The notes beneath the pieces are model-generated. The model was not told the origin of the DNA. It saw only the letters and a list, made by a program, of their open reading frames with translations, and did no database searches. From NCBI GenBank assembly GCA_026390575.1, contig JAPLFR010000016.1, positions 470,737 through 534,736 of the forward strand: a DNA stretch of 64,000 nucleotides, read 5' to 3'. This DNA is from Ignavibacteriales bacterium (GTDB lineage Bacteria; Bacteroidota; Ignavibacteria; UBA10030). Numbering within the stretch: the first letter of the stretch is position 1; the number at the start of each line of letters is the position of its first letter. This document shows positions 10,004 to 22,193 of the stretch, in pieces. Made by a program: the position numbers and the translations under genes.

Positions 10004-12127
10004 TTATAATTCCATTTGTTTTTGTAACCGAATATCTTTTGAGGATGCGCCTATATGAATAATGAATGTACCTTTCTCGAAAAACCAACCTTTTGATTCC
10101 GGATTCCAAAAAGAAAAATCCTTCTTATGTAATTCTATCACAACAGTCTTACTTTGACCCGGTTCCAATTCCACTTTTTTAAATCCCTTGAGTTCTTTTA
10201 CCGGCCGAGGAACGGTAGATTCAACATCCTGAATATACAATTGAGCTGTTTCCAATCCTGTTTTCGTTCCTACATTTTTCACCGTAAAGCGTACGTTCAC
10301 AACGCCATTCTCACGAAATTTGTCGTTTGTTATTGTAAGATCACTGTATGCAAAGGTTGTATAAGATAAACCATGTCCGAACGGATAGAGCGTCTCGATG
10401 TTTTTCTTTTCGTACCATCTGTACCCAACAAATATTCCTTCTGAATATCGAACATCGTATATAGAATGATTTTTCTCCTCATTATCACTCCAAGTATGAT
10501 ACAACGATTCATGTTCAGGAACATATCCATAGGCCGGTGAATCTTTGAATTCTCTTTCAATTGTTATAGGGAGTTTTCCTGAGGGATTAATTTTTCCGGC
10601 AAGAATTTCCGCCAATGCTTTATTCCCGATTTGACCGCCATACCAAGCATAGATAACTGCTCTCGCTTTATTGTTCCACCCCGTCATTCTGATGCCGCTC
10701 CCGGATGTAACGATGACAACAGTATTGGGATTATTACTCACACACTCTTCTACTTTTCTCTCCTGGTCTTCCGGCAATTCAAATGGACGATCCCATCCTT
10801 CACTGTCCCCCGTTCCGATATTACATAAAACGACATCCGCAGATTTAATTTGGCTGAGACCTGGATTTTTCTCATAGGTCAACCTGTCGCCGAATTCACT
10901 TTTCAATTCATCAAGCATCAGTCTATTGTTATATCCCTTCACCTCCGCAGCTCCGCCTCCCTTAGCCAGTTTTTCCACGTACTCACCTGTTAACAAAATA
11001 GTTTTTATATCTTCTTGAAGAGGGAGGATATTCTTTTCATTTTTGAGAAGGACAATTCCTTCGCATGCTGTCTGCAAAGCGACAAGTTCATGATTTTCAT
11101 ACTGCGCAGTATTATGAATATTCATTCTTCGTTCATCGAATTTCATGGCAAAATATGTTCTTAACACACTTTTTGCCATTCGATTAAGATCCTCGACTTT
11201 TACTTTCCCTTCTTGAAGAAACTGCTGAGCATCCTTTAAAGCGATTGCATGTGGCATTTCCAAATCCTGACCGGATTTCGCAAGTTTTTCGCCGTTGTAC
11301 ACCGACCTCCAATCTGTCATGACCAACCACTGAAAGCTCAATTGTTTTCTCAGGATGTTATTAATGACATACTCGCTTTGTCCGCACCATTCTCCATTTA
11401 ACAAATTGTAAGAAGTCATGACCGCTTTGGCGCCAGCATCAATTCCAGCTTGAAATGGGGGCAAATAAATTTCATGTAACGTTCTCTCATCGATGAGGGA
11501 ATTACTCTTTCTCCTAAAATATTCTGTATTATTTGCGACGAAATGTTTTAATGTCGCTATTGTTCCAGTACTTTGCACTCCTTTTACATATTCTTCAACC
11601 ATTCGTGCTCTTAAAAAAGGATCTTCTCCAAAATATTCAAAATTTCGACCGCACTGAGATTGTCGATAACTATTAATGCCGGGCCCGAGTAAAATGCCAA
11701 TGCCGCCTGCTCGACACTCTTCACCAACAGCCTCGGCGTAATTGTAGGAAAGTCCAGGATTCCAAGTAGCCGCCAATGAAATTGGACAGGGAAAAGCTGT
11801 TGATTTTTCCAATTGATATTTCGTCAGGTCTATATCTCTGAATTTTTCCCGTATGTGCACACCTTGCGTTGCGTCAGCCATATACACTTCGGGAAGATTT
11901 AATCTTGGCAACGGCCTGATAAAAAACGATCTATCACCTCCGACCAAATCAATTTTTTCATTCAGCGTCATGAGTGCCAACACAGAGTCAGCCTTTATAT
12001 CGGCTGACTCATAAGAAAGCGGTTGAAAGATTTCTTTTTTCAGAGTAATAGATTGACTGTTGAGCTGAAAGCAAAAAACAATAATAACAATAGGCAACGT
12101 TTTAATAGAACCAATATCTCGAAGCAT
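10004..12127 (-). CDS. GH3 beta-glucosidase, exported
   Basis: Hydrolyses beta-glucosides from the non-reducing end. The 707-residue protein has a signal peptide-like N terminus (hydrophobic IVIIVFCF, then a likely cleavage near residue 25), so it is probably periplasmic or surface-exposed. GH3 landmarks in order are the GPGIN and GRNFEYFGEDP segments of the N-terminal barrel, the KHFVANN motif, and the nucleophile Asp at about 272 in VMTDWRSV. The alpha/beta sandwich with GSGIRM and the PFGHGLSYT motif follow, and a C-terminal fibronectin-III-like domain with AQLYIQD ends the protein. The RBS GAGGATT lies upstream. It lies 172 bp upstream of the reductase-transporter-phosphorylase group on the same strand, so it may feed glucose or shortened glucosides into that pathway. 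Confidence 0.92.
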   Translation of the reverse strand: MLRDIGSIKTLPIVIIVFCFQLNSQSITLKKEIFQPLSYESADIKADSVLALMTLNEKIDLVGGDRSFFIRPLPRLNLPEVYMADATQGVHIREKFRDIDLTKYQLEKSTAFPCPISLAATWNPGLSYNYAEAVGEECRAGGIGILLGPGINSYRQSQCGRNFEYFGEDPFLRARMVEEYVKGVQSTGTIATLKHFVANNTEYFRRKSNSLIDERTLHEIYLPPFQAGIDAGAKAVMTSYNLLNGEWCGQSEYVINNILRKQLSFQWLVMTDWRSVYNGEKLAKSGQDLEMPHAIALKDAQQFLQEGKVKVEDLNRMAKSVLRTYFAMKFDERRMNIHNTAQYENHELVALQTACEGIVLLKNEKNILPLQEDIKTILLTGEYVEKLAKGGGAAEVKGYNNRLMLDELKSEFGDRLTYEKNPGLSQIKSADVVLCNIGTGDSEGWDRPFELPEDQERKVEECVSNNPNTVVIVTSGSGIRMTGWNNKARAVIYAWYGGQIGNKALAEILAGKINPSGKLPITIEREFKDSPAYGYVPEHESLYHTWSDNEEKNHSIYDVRYSEGIFVGYRWYEKKNIETLYPFGHGLSYTTFAYSDLTITNDKFRENGVVNVRFTVKNVGTKTGLETAQLYIQDVESTVPRPVKELKGFKKVELEPGQSKTVVIELHKKDFSFWNPESKGWFFEKGTFIIHIGASSKDIRLQKQMEL

Positions 12128-12181
12128 ATGTCAATCCTCATATATTGTTAATAATTTTAATAATGCCTTATGAAATCAAAT

Positions 12182-12475
12182 TTATAGTTTGTAGAGATTG
12201 AGGGCTTTCTCATATGGTTTGACAATCTTATACATTCGGTCATTTGATTCTTCTCGCAGAATTTGATTCAAACCATTCAAGAGTTCTTCGTATACCATGG
12301 TGAAATGGACGACAGCGGTAAATCCTTGGACGAATCTCTTTATCTTTGAAGTATCAGAAATAACGCTTGCTGGCTTATCGTCAATTAAACTGCCGCGCAA
12401 TTCTTCATCAATTCTTGCCAATATTTCAGACAGAATATGCACAATCTTAGCTTCACACTCAACCGTTTTTACCAA
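12182..12475 (-). CDS. Hypothetical small helical protein, possibly a frameshifted gene remnant
   Basis: I do not recognise this 97-residue frame. It reads as alpha-helical, with charged residues and heptad-like leucines, and has no signal peptide or metal motif. The only start available is a TTG without a convincing RBS. Immediately upstream, a second open frame starts with ATG ATG at about 12623 and runs to a TGA near 12505 in another phase. The two frames abut, so a longer protein of roughly 146 residues (12182-12623) broken by a frameshift is possible. It stands alone between the GH3 gene and a response-regulator gene. It may equally be a chance frame. Confidence 0.35.
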   Translation of the reverse strand: MVKTVECEAKIVHILSEILARIDEELRGSLIDDKPASVISDTSKIKRFVQGFTAVVHFTMVYEELLNGLNQILREESNDRMYKIVKPYEKALNLYKL

Positions 12476-12787
12476 GGCTTTATGAGTTTGATGCCATGGA
12501 AAGATTTCATCAGATGTTTCTGAAATGATTCACCGGTTGCATGTCAATGACCCACGAGTCCGAGAAATCCAATACGAAATCAGCAGCATGGGTAGCCATG
12601 GAGCCAATTCGGGATTTCATCATGTTCTTTGACACAACGACAAATTTTACGAACGCTGAGTTTCATACTCCGTGTGAGTTTTCAAACACGATTTATCTTC
12701 ATTTTATCAATTATTTTGCATTCTCAAATCAGGTTTGCTTTCTATTCTCCTCCTTTGTATCTTGGAAATAATACTCCAGAGCCTGAG
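12476..12787. other. Gene-poor interval before the response regulator
   Basis: About 310 bp with no well-supported gene. It holds the possible 5' part of the frameshifted minus-strand frame noted above, and a leftward TTG-started extension of the response-regulator frame that lacks domain content and looks non-coding. No terminator or operator was recognised. Confidence 0.4.
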
Positions 12788-13192
12788 TTGCCTGTTAAAA
12801 GAAAAAAAAATATACTCGTTATAGACGACGAACCAGCTTGGCTGAAGATTACTTCTCATATACTCCGAGGCCATGGGTATGACGTTCTGACCGCTGGAAG
12901 TGGCGCAGAAGCGTTAAGAGCATTAAAAACTTTTAGACCGGATTTAATTTTTAGTGATGTACGTATGCCGGATATGAATGGTTTCGAACTCGTAGATAAC
13001 TTGAAACGCAATCCTTTGACTTCTTCAACTCCAGTGATATTCTTCTCTGCCATCGATGATTATGATGCCCGCAAGGTTGCACGCACGCTTGGCGCAGTTG
13101 ACTATTTGATAAAGCCGTTCAATGAAGACGAAGTGAGTTCCGTTCTTTCGAGGCATTTACCCATTTCATCTGAAAAATACGATAGAAAATAG
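12788..13192 (+). CDS. Response regulator, receiver domain only
   Basis: Single CheY-like receiver of about 134 residues with no output domain, so it probably acts by protein contact or as a phosphorelay step. Key residues are visible: the acidic pair in VIDDEP, phospho-acceptor Asp at about 57 in FSDVRMPDMNG, and the conserved Lys in YLIKPF. The start is uncertain. The frame stays open upstream to a TTG at 12629, but that extension is hydrophobic and low in domain content, so I place the start at the TTG at 12788, just before the first beta strand. It lies 158 bp before a hybrid histidine kinase gene on the same strand, so the two may be partners. Confidence 0.82.
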   Translation: MPVKRKKNILVIDDEPAWLKITSHILRGHGYDVLTAGSGAEALRALKTFRPDLIFSDVRMPDMNGFELVDNLKRNPLTSSTPVIFFSAIDDYDARKVARTLGAVDYLIKPFNEDEVSSVLSRHLPISSEKYDRK

Positions 13193-13350
13193 TTACTTTC
13201 ATGAACATGGTGATGTTACATGGTTTGCGGTGAGGGAAAGAATATTTGAATGATTCCTCAAATGCATTTTTCTAGTTTTAAGAAGCCTGCAGTACCATAA
13301 TTCTGTTTGTCAAACATAGACCGTCCGAATATAAAGATCCAGTTATAAGA

Positions 13351-15591
13351 ATGGCAAACTTCCGTAACTTTTTAAAATTCCGCGCATCTCTTGGACCTGT
13401 TGAACAAGCACAGATTGTAGCCTCTACTGCTGTGGTAGTAACCCTCGTAACAATTGTCGTTGTACGAATAACGAGCGGTCACACACTTGAATTGTTATTA
13501 TTCGGGAGCGTTCTCGCCGTTGGTGTATTTGGATTTATTATTGTTTTCTTCACACTAAGATATGGACGCCTGCTTGAAGCGCAAAAACAAGAATTGCTTG
13601 CATTAAATTCATTTGCGGAATCTGTCAATCGTGCTATCGGTGTTCAATTTCTTCTCCACAATGCTCTTTCCGAAATGAAACGTTTACTGGAGGTAGAGTA
13701 CGGATGGATATTCAACGTAGAAAACAATCAACTTGTGCTCAAAGCTCTCCGTGGAACTGAAGAATTGAATGTCTCTGTCGTGGATACCTCTCTGGGAATT
13801 CATCACGAAAAAATGAATTGGATTCATTCTCCTCGTATTGTAAAACGGCCAAAGAAATCTGATTCAAGGAAGGACTCTCCATGGGCGTATGGTGTTATTG
13901 AATCATTAACATCAGTACCGATTATGATGAAGGACCAGCTGTGTGGACTGATTGTTTTAGCAAGCAGAAATCGAGAGGCCTTCTCCAACAAACAAATTGC
14001 TTTGATCATGGCATTCGCCAACGAAATCGGCATTGCAATGGAAAATGCAATGCTCTTTGAGCGAGTCCGCAAATCGGAAGAACGCTACATCGATCTCTTT
14101 GAAAACTCGCCTGATATGTCCCATATCTTTAATAAAGATGGCATCATCATCAGCTGCAACCAAACAGAAGCAACACGATTGGGATATAATAAAGAGGAAT
14201 TAGTCGGCAAGTCTATTCTGAAACTCTATCCACCGGAATACCACAAAGAAGCTCAACGCAATATTTTTGATATTTTTGATCGGAATAAAGAAATCAAGGG
14301 AATAGAGGAAAAATTTACATCAAAAAACGAAGAGTTAATTGATGTAAGTATCAATGCTTCTATCATTCTGGATGAAAATGGACAGCCGTTGGTCCGCGCA
14401 GTGGCACGCGACATCACAGAGCAAAAAAAATTCGAGGCGAAGATTATTCACGCTCAACGTATCGACAGCATTGGAAATCTTGCGGGAGGAATTGCTCATG
14501 ACTTTAACAATATCCTCACCTCAATCCTTGGCTCCACCTCAATTATGAAGCGAAAGATGAAACAAGACGACCGCTGGTATCGCTTCGCTGACATCATTGA
14601 AACCGCCGCTCGGCGCGGTGCCAGTTTAACACGACAGCTGTTAACGTTCGCACGCAAGAGCAATGTGCAATTCCGGCCAATAGTCGTGAACGATATCATC
14701 GAAGAAACATTGCGGCTTTTCGAACGCAGCACCGATAAAACGATTCTTGTTGAGAAAAAATTGACAGATGAAGTGTGCATCATTCATGGAGATGACGGAC
14801 AGCTTCAGCAAGCGTTTCTCAACCTGCTCATCAACGCTCGGGATGCCATGCCTGATGGAGGAACTATCACTATCCACAGCAAACGCAAGTCGATTGAAGA
14901 GGACACAACCGCCACGCCCGAGATACGTAAAGGACTCTATGTCGCCGTATCCATTACCGATACAGGTGTTGGGATGGATAAAAAAACTCAACAACATATC
15001 TTTGAGCCATTTTTCACGACGAAAGATATAGGAAAAGGAACAGGATTAGGACTTTCTGTCGTGTACGGTGTTGTCAATTCCCATAATGGTTTCGTTACTG
15101 TTCAGAGCGAACTAGGTCATGGCGCCGAATTTACTATGTATTTTCCCATTATACCCGCAGCGGAAAATTTTCAACAGTATGTGCGACCTTCAAAAATCGA
15201 AAATGGTACTGAACGGGTACTGGTGATTGACGACGAAAAAGATGTTGCAGACATTATTAGCGGAATGTTAGATAGTCTCGGATATCAAGTAACGCATGTT
15301 GATAGCGGACAGAAAGCAATCAACTTGTACAAAAAGAAAAAACGGTTCGACGTTGTTGTTCTCGATCTCAATATGCCTAAGATGAGCGGAAAGGAAACTT
15401 TCATAAAGTTGAAGAAAATCGACCCAAATATCCGTGTCGTTATTTCCACTGGTTATGGGGACCGAGTAATAGATGCTTCTCTCGGAAAGGCCGCAGGCGA
15501 TACATTCCTACAAAAGCCGTATCAGATTGAAGAACTTTCCAAAATAATGCGCCTTACCTTAAACCGTGATAGAGAAAAAACATCTCGTTGA
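13351..15591 (+). CDS. Hybrid sensor histidine kinase (TM-GAF-PAS-HisKA-HATPase-receiver)
   Basis: Membrane-anchored sensor kinase of 746 residues. Two hydrophobic segments lie at about residues 22-70. A GAF-like domain spans about 90-235, and a PAS domain about 245-360 ends at the VRAVARDITEQKKFE linker. The dimerisation domain has the phospho-accepting His at about 383 in GGIAHDFNNIL. The ATPase domain shows NLLINARDAMP and GTGLGLSVVYG. A C-terminal receiver has Asp at about 672 in VLDLNMPKMSG. The AHDFNN type of HisKA is typical of soluble-input hybrid kinases. The final receiver allows internal phosphotransfer. The signal sensed by GAF/PAS is unknown. The receiver-only regulator just upstream is a plausible target or partner. 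Confidence 0.93.
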   Translation: MANFRNFLKFRASLGPVEQAQIVASTAVVVTLVTIVVVRITSGHTLELLLFGSVLAVGVFGFIIVFFTLRYGRLLEAQKQELLALNSFAESVNRAIGVQFLLHNALSEMKRLLEVEYGWIFNVENNQLVLKALRGTEELNVSVVDTSLGIHHEKMNWIHSPRIVKRPKKSDSRKDSPWAYGVIESLTSVPIMMKDQLCGLIVLASRNREAFSNKQIALIMAFANEIGIAMENAMLFERVRKSEERYIDLFENSPDMSHIFNKDGIIISCNQTEATRLGYNKEELVGKSILKLYPPEYHKEAQRNIFDIFDRNKEIKGIEEKFTSKNEELIDVSINASIILDENGQPLVRAVARDITEQKKFEAKIIHAQRIDSIGNLAGGIAHDFNNILTSILGSTSIMKRKMKQDDRWYRFADIIETAARRGASLTRQLLTFARKSNVQFRPIVVNDIIEETLRLFERSTDKTILVEKKLTDEVCIIHGDDGQLQQAFLNLLINARDAMPDGGTITIHSKRKSIEEDTTATPEIRKGLYVAVSITDTGVGMDKKTQQHIFEPFFTTKDIGKGTGLGLSVVYGVVNSHNGFVTVQSELGHGAEFTMYFPIIPAAENFQQYVRPSKIENGTERVLVIDDEKDVADIISGMLDSLGYQVTHVDSGQKAINLYKKKKRFDVVVLDLNMPKMSGKETFIKLKKIDPNIRVVISTGYGDRVIDASLGKAAGDTFLQKPYQIEELSKIMRLTLNRDREKTSR

Positions 15592-15672
15592 ATACTGTAT
15601 TGAGTGTTGCTTGATGTAATACCGAGAATGTCCTCCATTGCCTACAATCAAACTCAGATCAGAGAACTGTAA

Positions 15673-17439
15673 ATGAATTCACCAGAAAAACACTTTGTTA
15701 TGAGCGATATATTCCTACGCTCGTGGCATCCTTACTTCTGGCTTGTACTTATCGCTTCTTTACTTTATGTGCAGATTCTTACATTCTCTGAATACACTCA
15801 TCATGATGATTACTATCTCATAGTCGGAAGCTTTTCACATATCAACAAGCTTTCTGATATAGGTCATGCTTTTTTAGAAGATGTGAGTCATCAGGGACAA
15901 GGGGGTAACTTATACCGCCCTTTATTGACTATCTCGTTCATGCTCAGTGCACAAATCAGTGGAATAATGCCCTTTGGCTACCATTTGATTGACATCATTC
16001 TGCATTGCATAAGCTGCTGTCTTCTTTTTGTTACTTTTCAGATGATGGGTTTTAAAAGATCAATATCATTTTTCGGATCGCTTGTGTTTTGCGTTCACCC
16101 TGCATTAACGCAAGCAGTTGCATGGATTCCAGGGCGGAACGATTCTCTCCTTGCTGTTTTTATTCTGCTCTGTTTTATATCATTCATAAAATTCCTTTCA
16201 ACCTCTTGTCTAAAATGGTATTTTTTTCATCTTCTTTTTTTCCTGCTTGCCATGTTCACAAAGGAAACGAGTGTTGTGTTTCCAGCTCTTGCCTTGCTGT
16301 TTTTTTATTGTCGAAAGGGAAAAGAAATAATCTCCATCACAACAATTCTCTTCGTTGTCGGATGGGGAATTGTCCTGTTCAACTGGCACATATTGCGGTC
16401 TGCTGCAATGATCACACCTGTAGGAGACAAGTTTCAAGCTGCTGCGTTGGTGTTATCAAGTCTGCCTATTGCACTTCACTACTGTGGAAATGTTTTCTGG
16501 CCAATCCATCTTGCTTTTGCTCCTATCTCAAGCGACATCCACATCACTGCCGGAATTATTTCTACCGGATTGCTTTCCCTCGCCCTCCTCCTGTCTGAAC
16601 GAAGAGATTGGAAGCTGATCATTTTTGGTGTGGTGTGGTTTGTTGCATTCCTCATTCCGACATTCTATTATGATATAACCGTTCGCATGCCGCTAAAATT
16701 TTATGAGCACCGAATATATGTTCCATTGATAGGAATCCTTTTTGTGCTCCTTTCCTTTTCTTTTTCACACAGAGAACAATTCCTCACACGAATCATTCCA
16801 TACGCTGCCATGGTAATCATTTGTGTTTTCAGCTGGCTCAGTTATGCGCACACCTTCGATTTCAAGAACTCTCTTGCGCTGAGCGAATACGATGCCGCTA
16901 CATCACCGAACGATCCAAGACGGTATTATGATATTACAAGAATGAATATTCCTAAAAAGCTTGACTCTGAAATACGCACAATACAAGATGCATCGCAATC
17001 ACGAGAAATCAAGTACACATCGGTGACGAAAGAAGAATTAGGGAAAATCATTGATAATGTAAGAGACGAACTAAAATCAAATCCTCAGGATCCAGAATTG
17101 CATCATGCTCTCGCTGTCGCATACTTTGCGCGGGGATTATTGCTTTCATCCGAAGAGAATTTTTTTACTGCGATGCGAGGTAAGCTACAAGATGCAGCCA
17201 TTCCCTATAATCTTGGTATCCTCTATTACAGTGCCGACATGCGAAGCAAAGCCGAAAAAGCATGGCAAGACGCCTTGCGAATAGATCCTGCAATGGGCAA
17301 TGCACATCTTAACCTTTCATTTCTCTATTATGAAGCCAGTCAATATACATCGGCATGGGATCACTGCCAAAAAGCAATGCAACTTGGAATAGCTGTCCCT
17401 TCCAGTTTCGTAAATGAAATTCGAAGAAACCTTTTCTAA
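15673..17439 (+). CDS. Multi-pass GT-C-like membrane protein with TPR repeats
   Basis: 588-residue integral membrane protein. The first two thirds have about 9-10 hydrophobic segments. An early acidic motif (HHDDYY, about residue 38) is followed by YRPLLTISF, then HPALTQAVAWIPGRNDSL in a loop. This is the pattern of GT-C-fold lipid-linked sugar transferases of the TMTC type. The last 130 residues are soluble and contain about three TPR units (PELHHALAVAYFARG, AAIPYNLGILYY, GNAHLNLSFLYYEA). Family members are annotated as protein O-mannosyltransferase-like or simply TPR membrane proteins. Activity is not shown. It follows the kinase gene by 81 bp but there is no clear functional link. Confidence 0.8.
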   Translation: MNSPEKHFVMSDIFLRSWHPYFWLVLIASLLYVQILTFSEYTHHDDYYLIVGSFSHINKLSDIGHAFLEDVSHQGQGGNLYRPLLTISFMLSAQISGIMPFGYHLIDIILHCISCCLLFVTFQMMGFKRSISFFGSLVFCVHPALTQAVAWIPGRNDSLLAVFILLCFISFIKFLSTSCLKWYFFHLLFFLLAMFTKETSVVFPALALLFFYCRKGKEIISITTILFVVGWGIVLFNWHILRSAAMITPVGDKFQAAALVLSSLPIALHYCGNVFWPIHLAFAPISSDIHITAGIISTGLLSLALLLSERRDWKLIIFGVVWFVAFLIPTFYYDITVRMPLKFYEHRIYVPLIGILFVLLSFSFSHREQFLTRIIPYAAMVIICVFSWLSYAHTFDFKNSLALSEYDAATSPNDPRRYYDITRMNIPKKLDSEIRTIQDASQSREIKYTSVTKEELGKIIDNVRDELKSNPQDPELHHALAVAYFARGLLLSSEENFFTAMRGKLQDAAIPYNLGILYYSADMRSKAEKAWQDALRIDPAMGNAHLNLSFLYYEASQYTSAWDHCQKAMQLGIAVPSSFVNEIRRNLF

Positions 17440-17590
17440 AAAACACTATCCTGAAATTTTTAATTGTTACCCATTTCTTTGTTGACGAGAAAAAAAAGTC
17501 TTTTCTTGAAAGTGGTTGGAATAATTGCTACTATTTTGACAACGTAGAACCTGCATTCTATGAAGCGGCACGTAGCATGGGCTTTCCCGT

Positions 17591-20426
<2,836 letters not shown>

Positions 20427-20461
20427 CAATTCACCATCACCTACTAAATTGTGAGGGTCCT

Positions 20462-21139
20462 ATGTCGAAATTTTCGTTCAGTTATTTTATAATACTGATT
20501 CTTATACTGGTCATGAGTATTCCAGGAGTTAGTCAAACACGCGTTGGAAAACTCGGCGTTGGTGTTGACGCGTCGATACAATACATGCTTGGTGCAGGGG
20601 CCACAAATCCTTCACCAGCAGTTGGAGGAGGAGTAAGTCTAAGTTATTCTGTGATGCAATATTTCGGGTTACGTGGTAAATTTTGTTACTCTCCTATTAC
20701 GTGGAAAGGCGGTACACCGACTACCTTTACAACCGACATGATGTCCCTTAATCTTTATGCCGGTTCAGATTTAATGCCGAATAGTACTTTCAATATTTTT
20801 CCCTTTATCGGAGGGGGAGTGGCGATATTTGATCCAAGAGATGACAATGGAAAGCGCGCTTATGTTGGAGCAATCCCGGTGTCAAATTTTGATTTTCAGA
20901 TGATGGGTGGATTAAGTATCGACTACTTTTTTAGCGAATTCTGGTCTGCCAGTTTGATGGGTGAATATGTGCTTACAAATTCTGCATATTATGCAGGCAG
21001 TGCTGGAGGAATTAAAAATATTTCTAACAATGACAGTTTTATGCGGGCGAGCATTCAAGTCCGATATTATTTGTTTGATTCGGCTTTTATAACGAAACTT
21101 CTTGAGGCTCAACGTGAGCGATCGAGACGCAATAAATAA
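20462..21139 (+). CDS. Small outer-membrane beta-barrel protein
   Basis: 225-residue exported protein with a clear signal peptide (hydrophobic FIILILILVMSI, cleavage near residue 25 after VSQ). The mature part alternates hydrophobic and polar residues and is rich in Gly, Tyr and Phe (VGGGVSLSYSVMQYFGLRGK, FPFIGGGVAIF, ASIQVRYYLF), as in eight-stranded OmpA/OmpX-like barrels. The basic C terminus (RERSRRNK) is unusual for a barrel. It sits 35 bp after ligA with an AGGGTCCT-type RBS. No specific function can be assigned. Confidence 0.7.
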   Translation: MSKFSFSYFIILILILVMSIPGVSQTRVGKLGVGVDASIQYMLGAGATNPSPAVGGGVSLSYSVMQYFGLRGKFCYSPITWKGGTPTTFTTDMMSLNLYAGSDLMPNSTFNIFPFIGGGVAIFDPRDDNGKRAYVGAIPVSNFDFQMMGGLSIDYFFSEFWSASLMGEYVLTNSAYYAGSAGGIKNISNNDSFMRASIQVRYYLFDSAFITKLLEAQRERSRRNK

Positions 21140-21160
21140 TATCTGCAGTGCAGAATAACA

Positions 21161-21697
21161 ATGCTGGAGGGTTTTCGACTCAAAGTAGGGCTTACATACT
21201 CGCGGCTGCATTTTCGTCATAACCATGACCGGATAATGAATTTCACCGACGCGTTTAGACGGTCACGGCGTGCATTGGTTATATTTCCAGAATCATCACT
21301 CGATGGTGAATTGGCTTCATCTTTTCTTCGGTATCTGCTTCGAAAATTTTCTTCAGAAAGAATGATGGTAGTGATCCGAGATGATCAACTTTTTGCGATG
21401 GCATCTGCCCCGCCGCTGAAAACCCTCACATATTCAGTGCGCGATATTAACAAGTGGTTTGTGCCTCGCCGTGAACTGCTTCAAAGAATGGAAAACAATA
21501 ATTTCGATGTTGCGTTGGATCTCAACTTAAATTTTTCTCTCACGAGCGCGTTTCTTTGCAAAGCTTCTCAAGCGCCTTTACGCATCAGTTTTGTAAAAAA
21601 GAATAGCGATCATTTTTACAATTTCCAAGTTAAAACCAGAGGAAATAGTAATAAATACTCTTATCGGAGTCTCCTGAAATGTCTCGATATGTTCTAA
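21161..21697 (+). CDS. GT9/heptosyltransferase-like N-terminal-domain protein
   Basis: 178-residue protein resembling only the first Rossmann half of GT9 heptosyltransferases. Visible features are RALVIFPESSLDGELASSF (about residues 36-54), the helix-strand pattern through MMVVIRDDQLF, and FDVALDLNLNFSLTSAFLC at about 115-133, followed by APLRISF. The sugar-nucleotide-binding C-terminal half is absent, so catalysis is doubtful. The annotated ATG and an internal ATG at residue 26 (21236) are both possible starts. It lies 21 bp before a STAS-domain gene, so the two could be an operon. It could be a truncated enzyme or a small conserved family that kept only the one domain. Confidence 0.65.
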   Translation: MLEGFRLKVGLTYSRLHFRHNHDRIMNFTDAFRRSRRALVIFPESSLDGELASSFLRYLLRKFSSERMMVVIRDDQLFAMASAPPLKTLTYSVRDINKWFVPRRELLQRMENNNFDVALDLNLNFSLTSAFLCKASQAPLRISFVKKNSDHFYNFQVKTRGNSNKYSYRSLLKCLDMF

Positions 21698-21718
21698 TGT
21701 TTTTGTTGGAGTCTGCTT

Positions 21719-22051
21719 ATGCGTTTTGAAACCAAGAAAAAGGGAAATGCAACGATCCTCAAAGTCCAAGAGCGAAAGCTTGATGCGACTACTTCACCGG
21801 AACTCAAAGGAAAATTCCTGATGCTGTGCAAACCGCAGCTGAAGGAATTGGTGATAGACCTCTCCGATGTTGAGTTCTGCGACAGCACCGGCTTGAGCGC
21901 TTTGCTCATCGCCGAACGCCAGATGCGCGAGAATAACGGCATAGTAAAACTGGTTGGTGTACAAAAGAAAGTCCTTTCCCTTCTCAAAATTTCCCACCTC
22001 GACCGCACGTTTCAGATTTTTGATACTTTGGCGAAAGCAGCAAAAGGATAA
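21719..22051 (+). CDS. STAS-domain anti-sigma factor antagonist
   Basis: 110-residue single STAS domain, as in SpoIIAA/RsbV proteins that bind anti-sigma kinases. The phosphorylatable Ser lies in the canonical CDSTGLSALL motif at about residue 61, after the LVIDLSDVEF strand. A partner kinase (RsbW type) or phosphatase is not present in this window, so the partner-switching system must be encoded elsewhere. It follows the GT9-like half protein by 21 bp. Confidence 0.9.
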   Translation: MRFETKKKGNATILKVQERKLDATTSPELKGKFLMLCKPQLKELVIDLSDVEFCDSTGLSALLIAERQMRENNGIVKLVGVQKKVLSLLKISHLDRTFQIFDTLAKAAKG

Positions 22052-22193
22052 TCCTCATTTCGCTTTCTGCGCACGACGGAATGCTGATGTACTGTTCATA
22101 CATTCTGCTATTTTTTTTCTCTTCATATCCATCTTGCACCTTCATCGGAATCAATGTAATTTGCATTGGTCATTGTCGGATTAAGCATGCTTC

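Noticed and set aside
16089..16598. 169-codon frame inside the GT-C/TPR membrane protein gene
   Set aside because: Cys/Ser/His-rich shadow in another frame of a hydrophobic protein gene with no conserved features.
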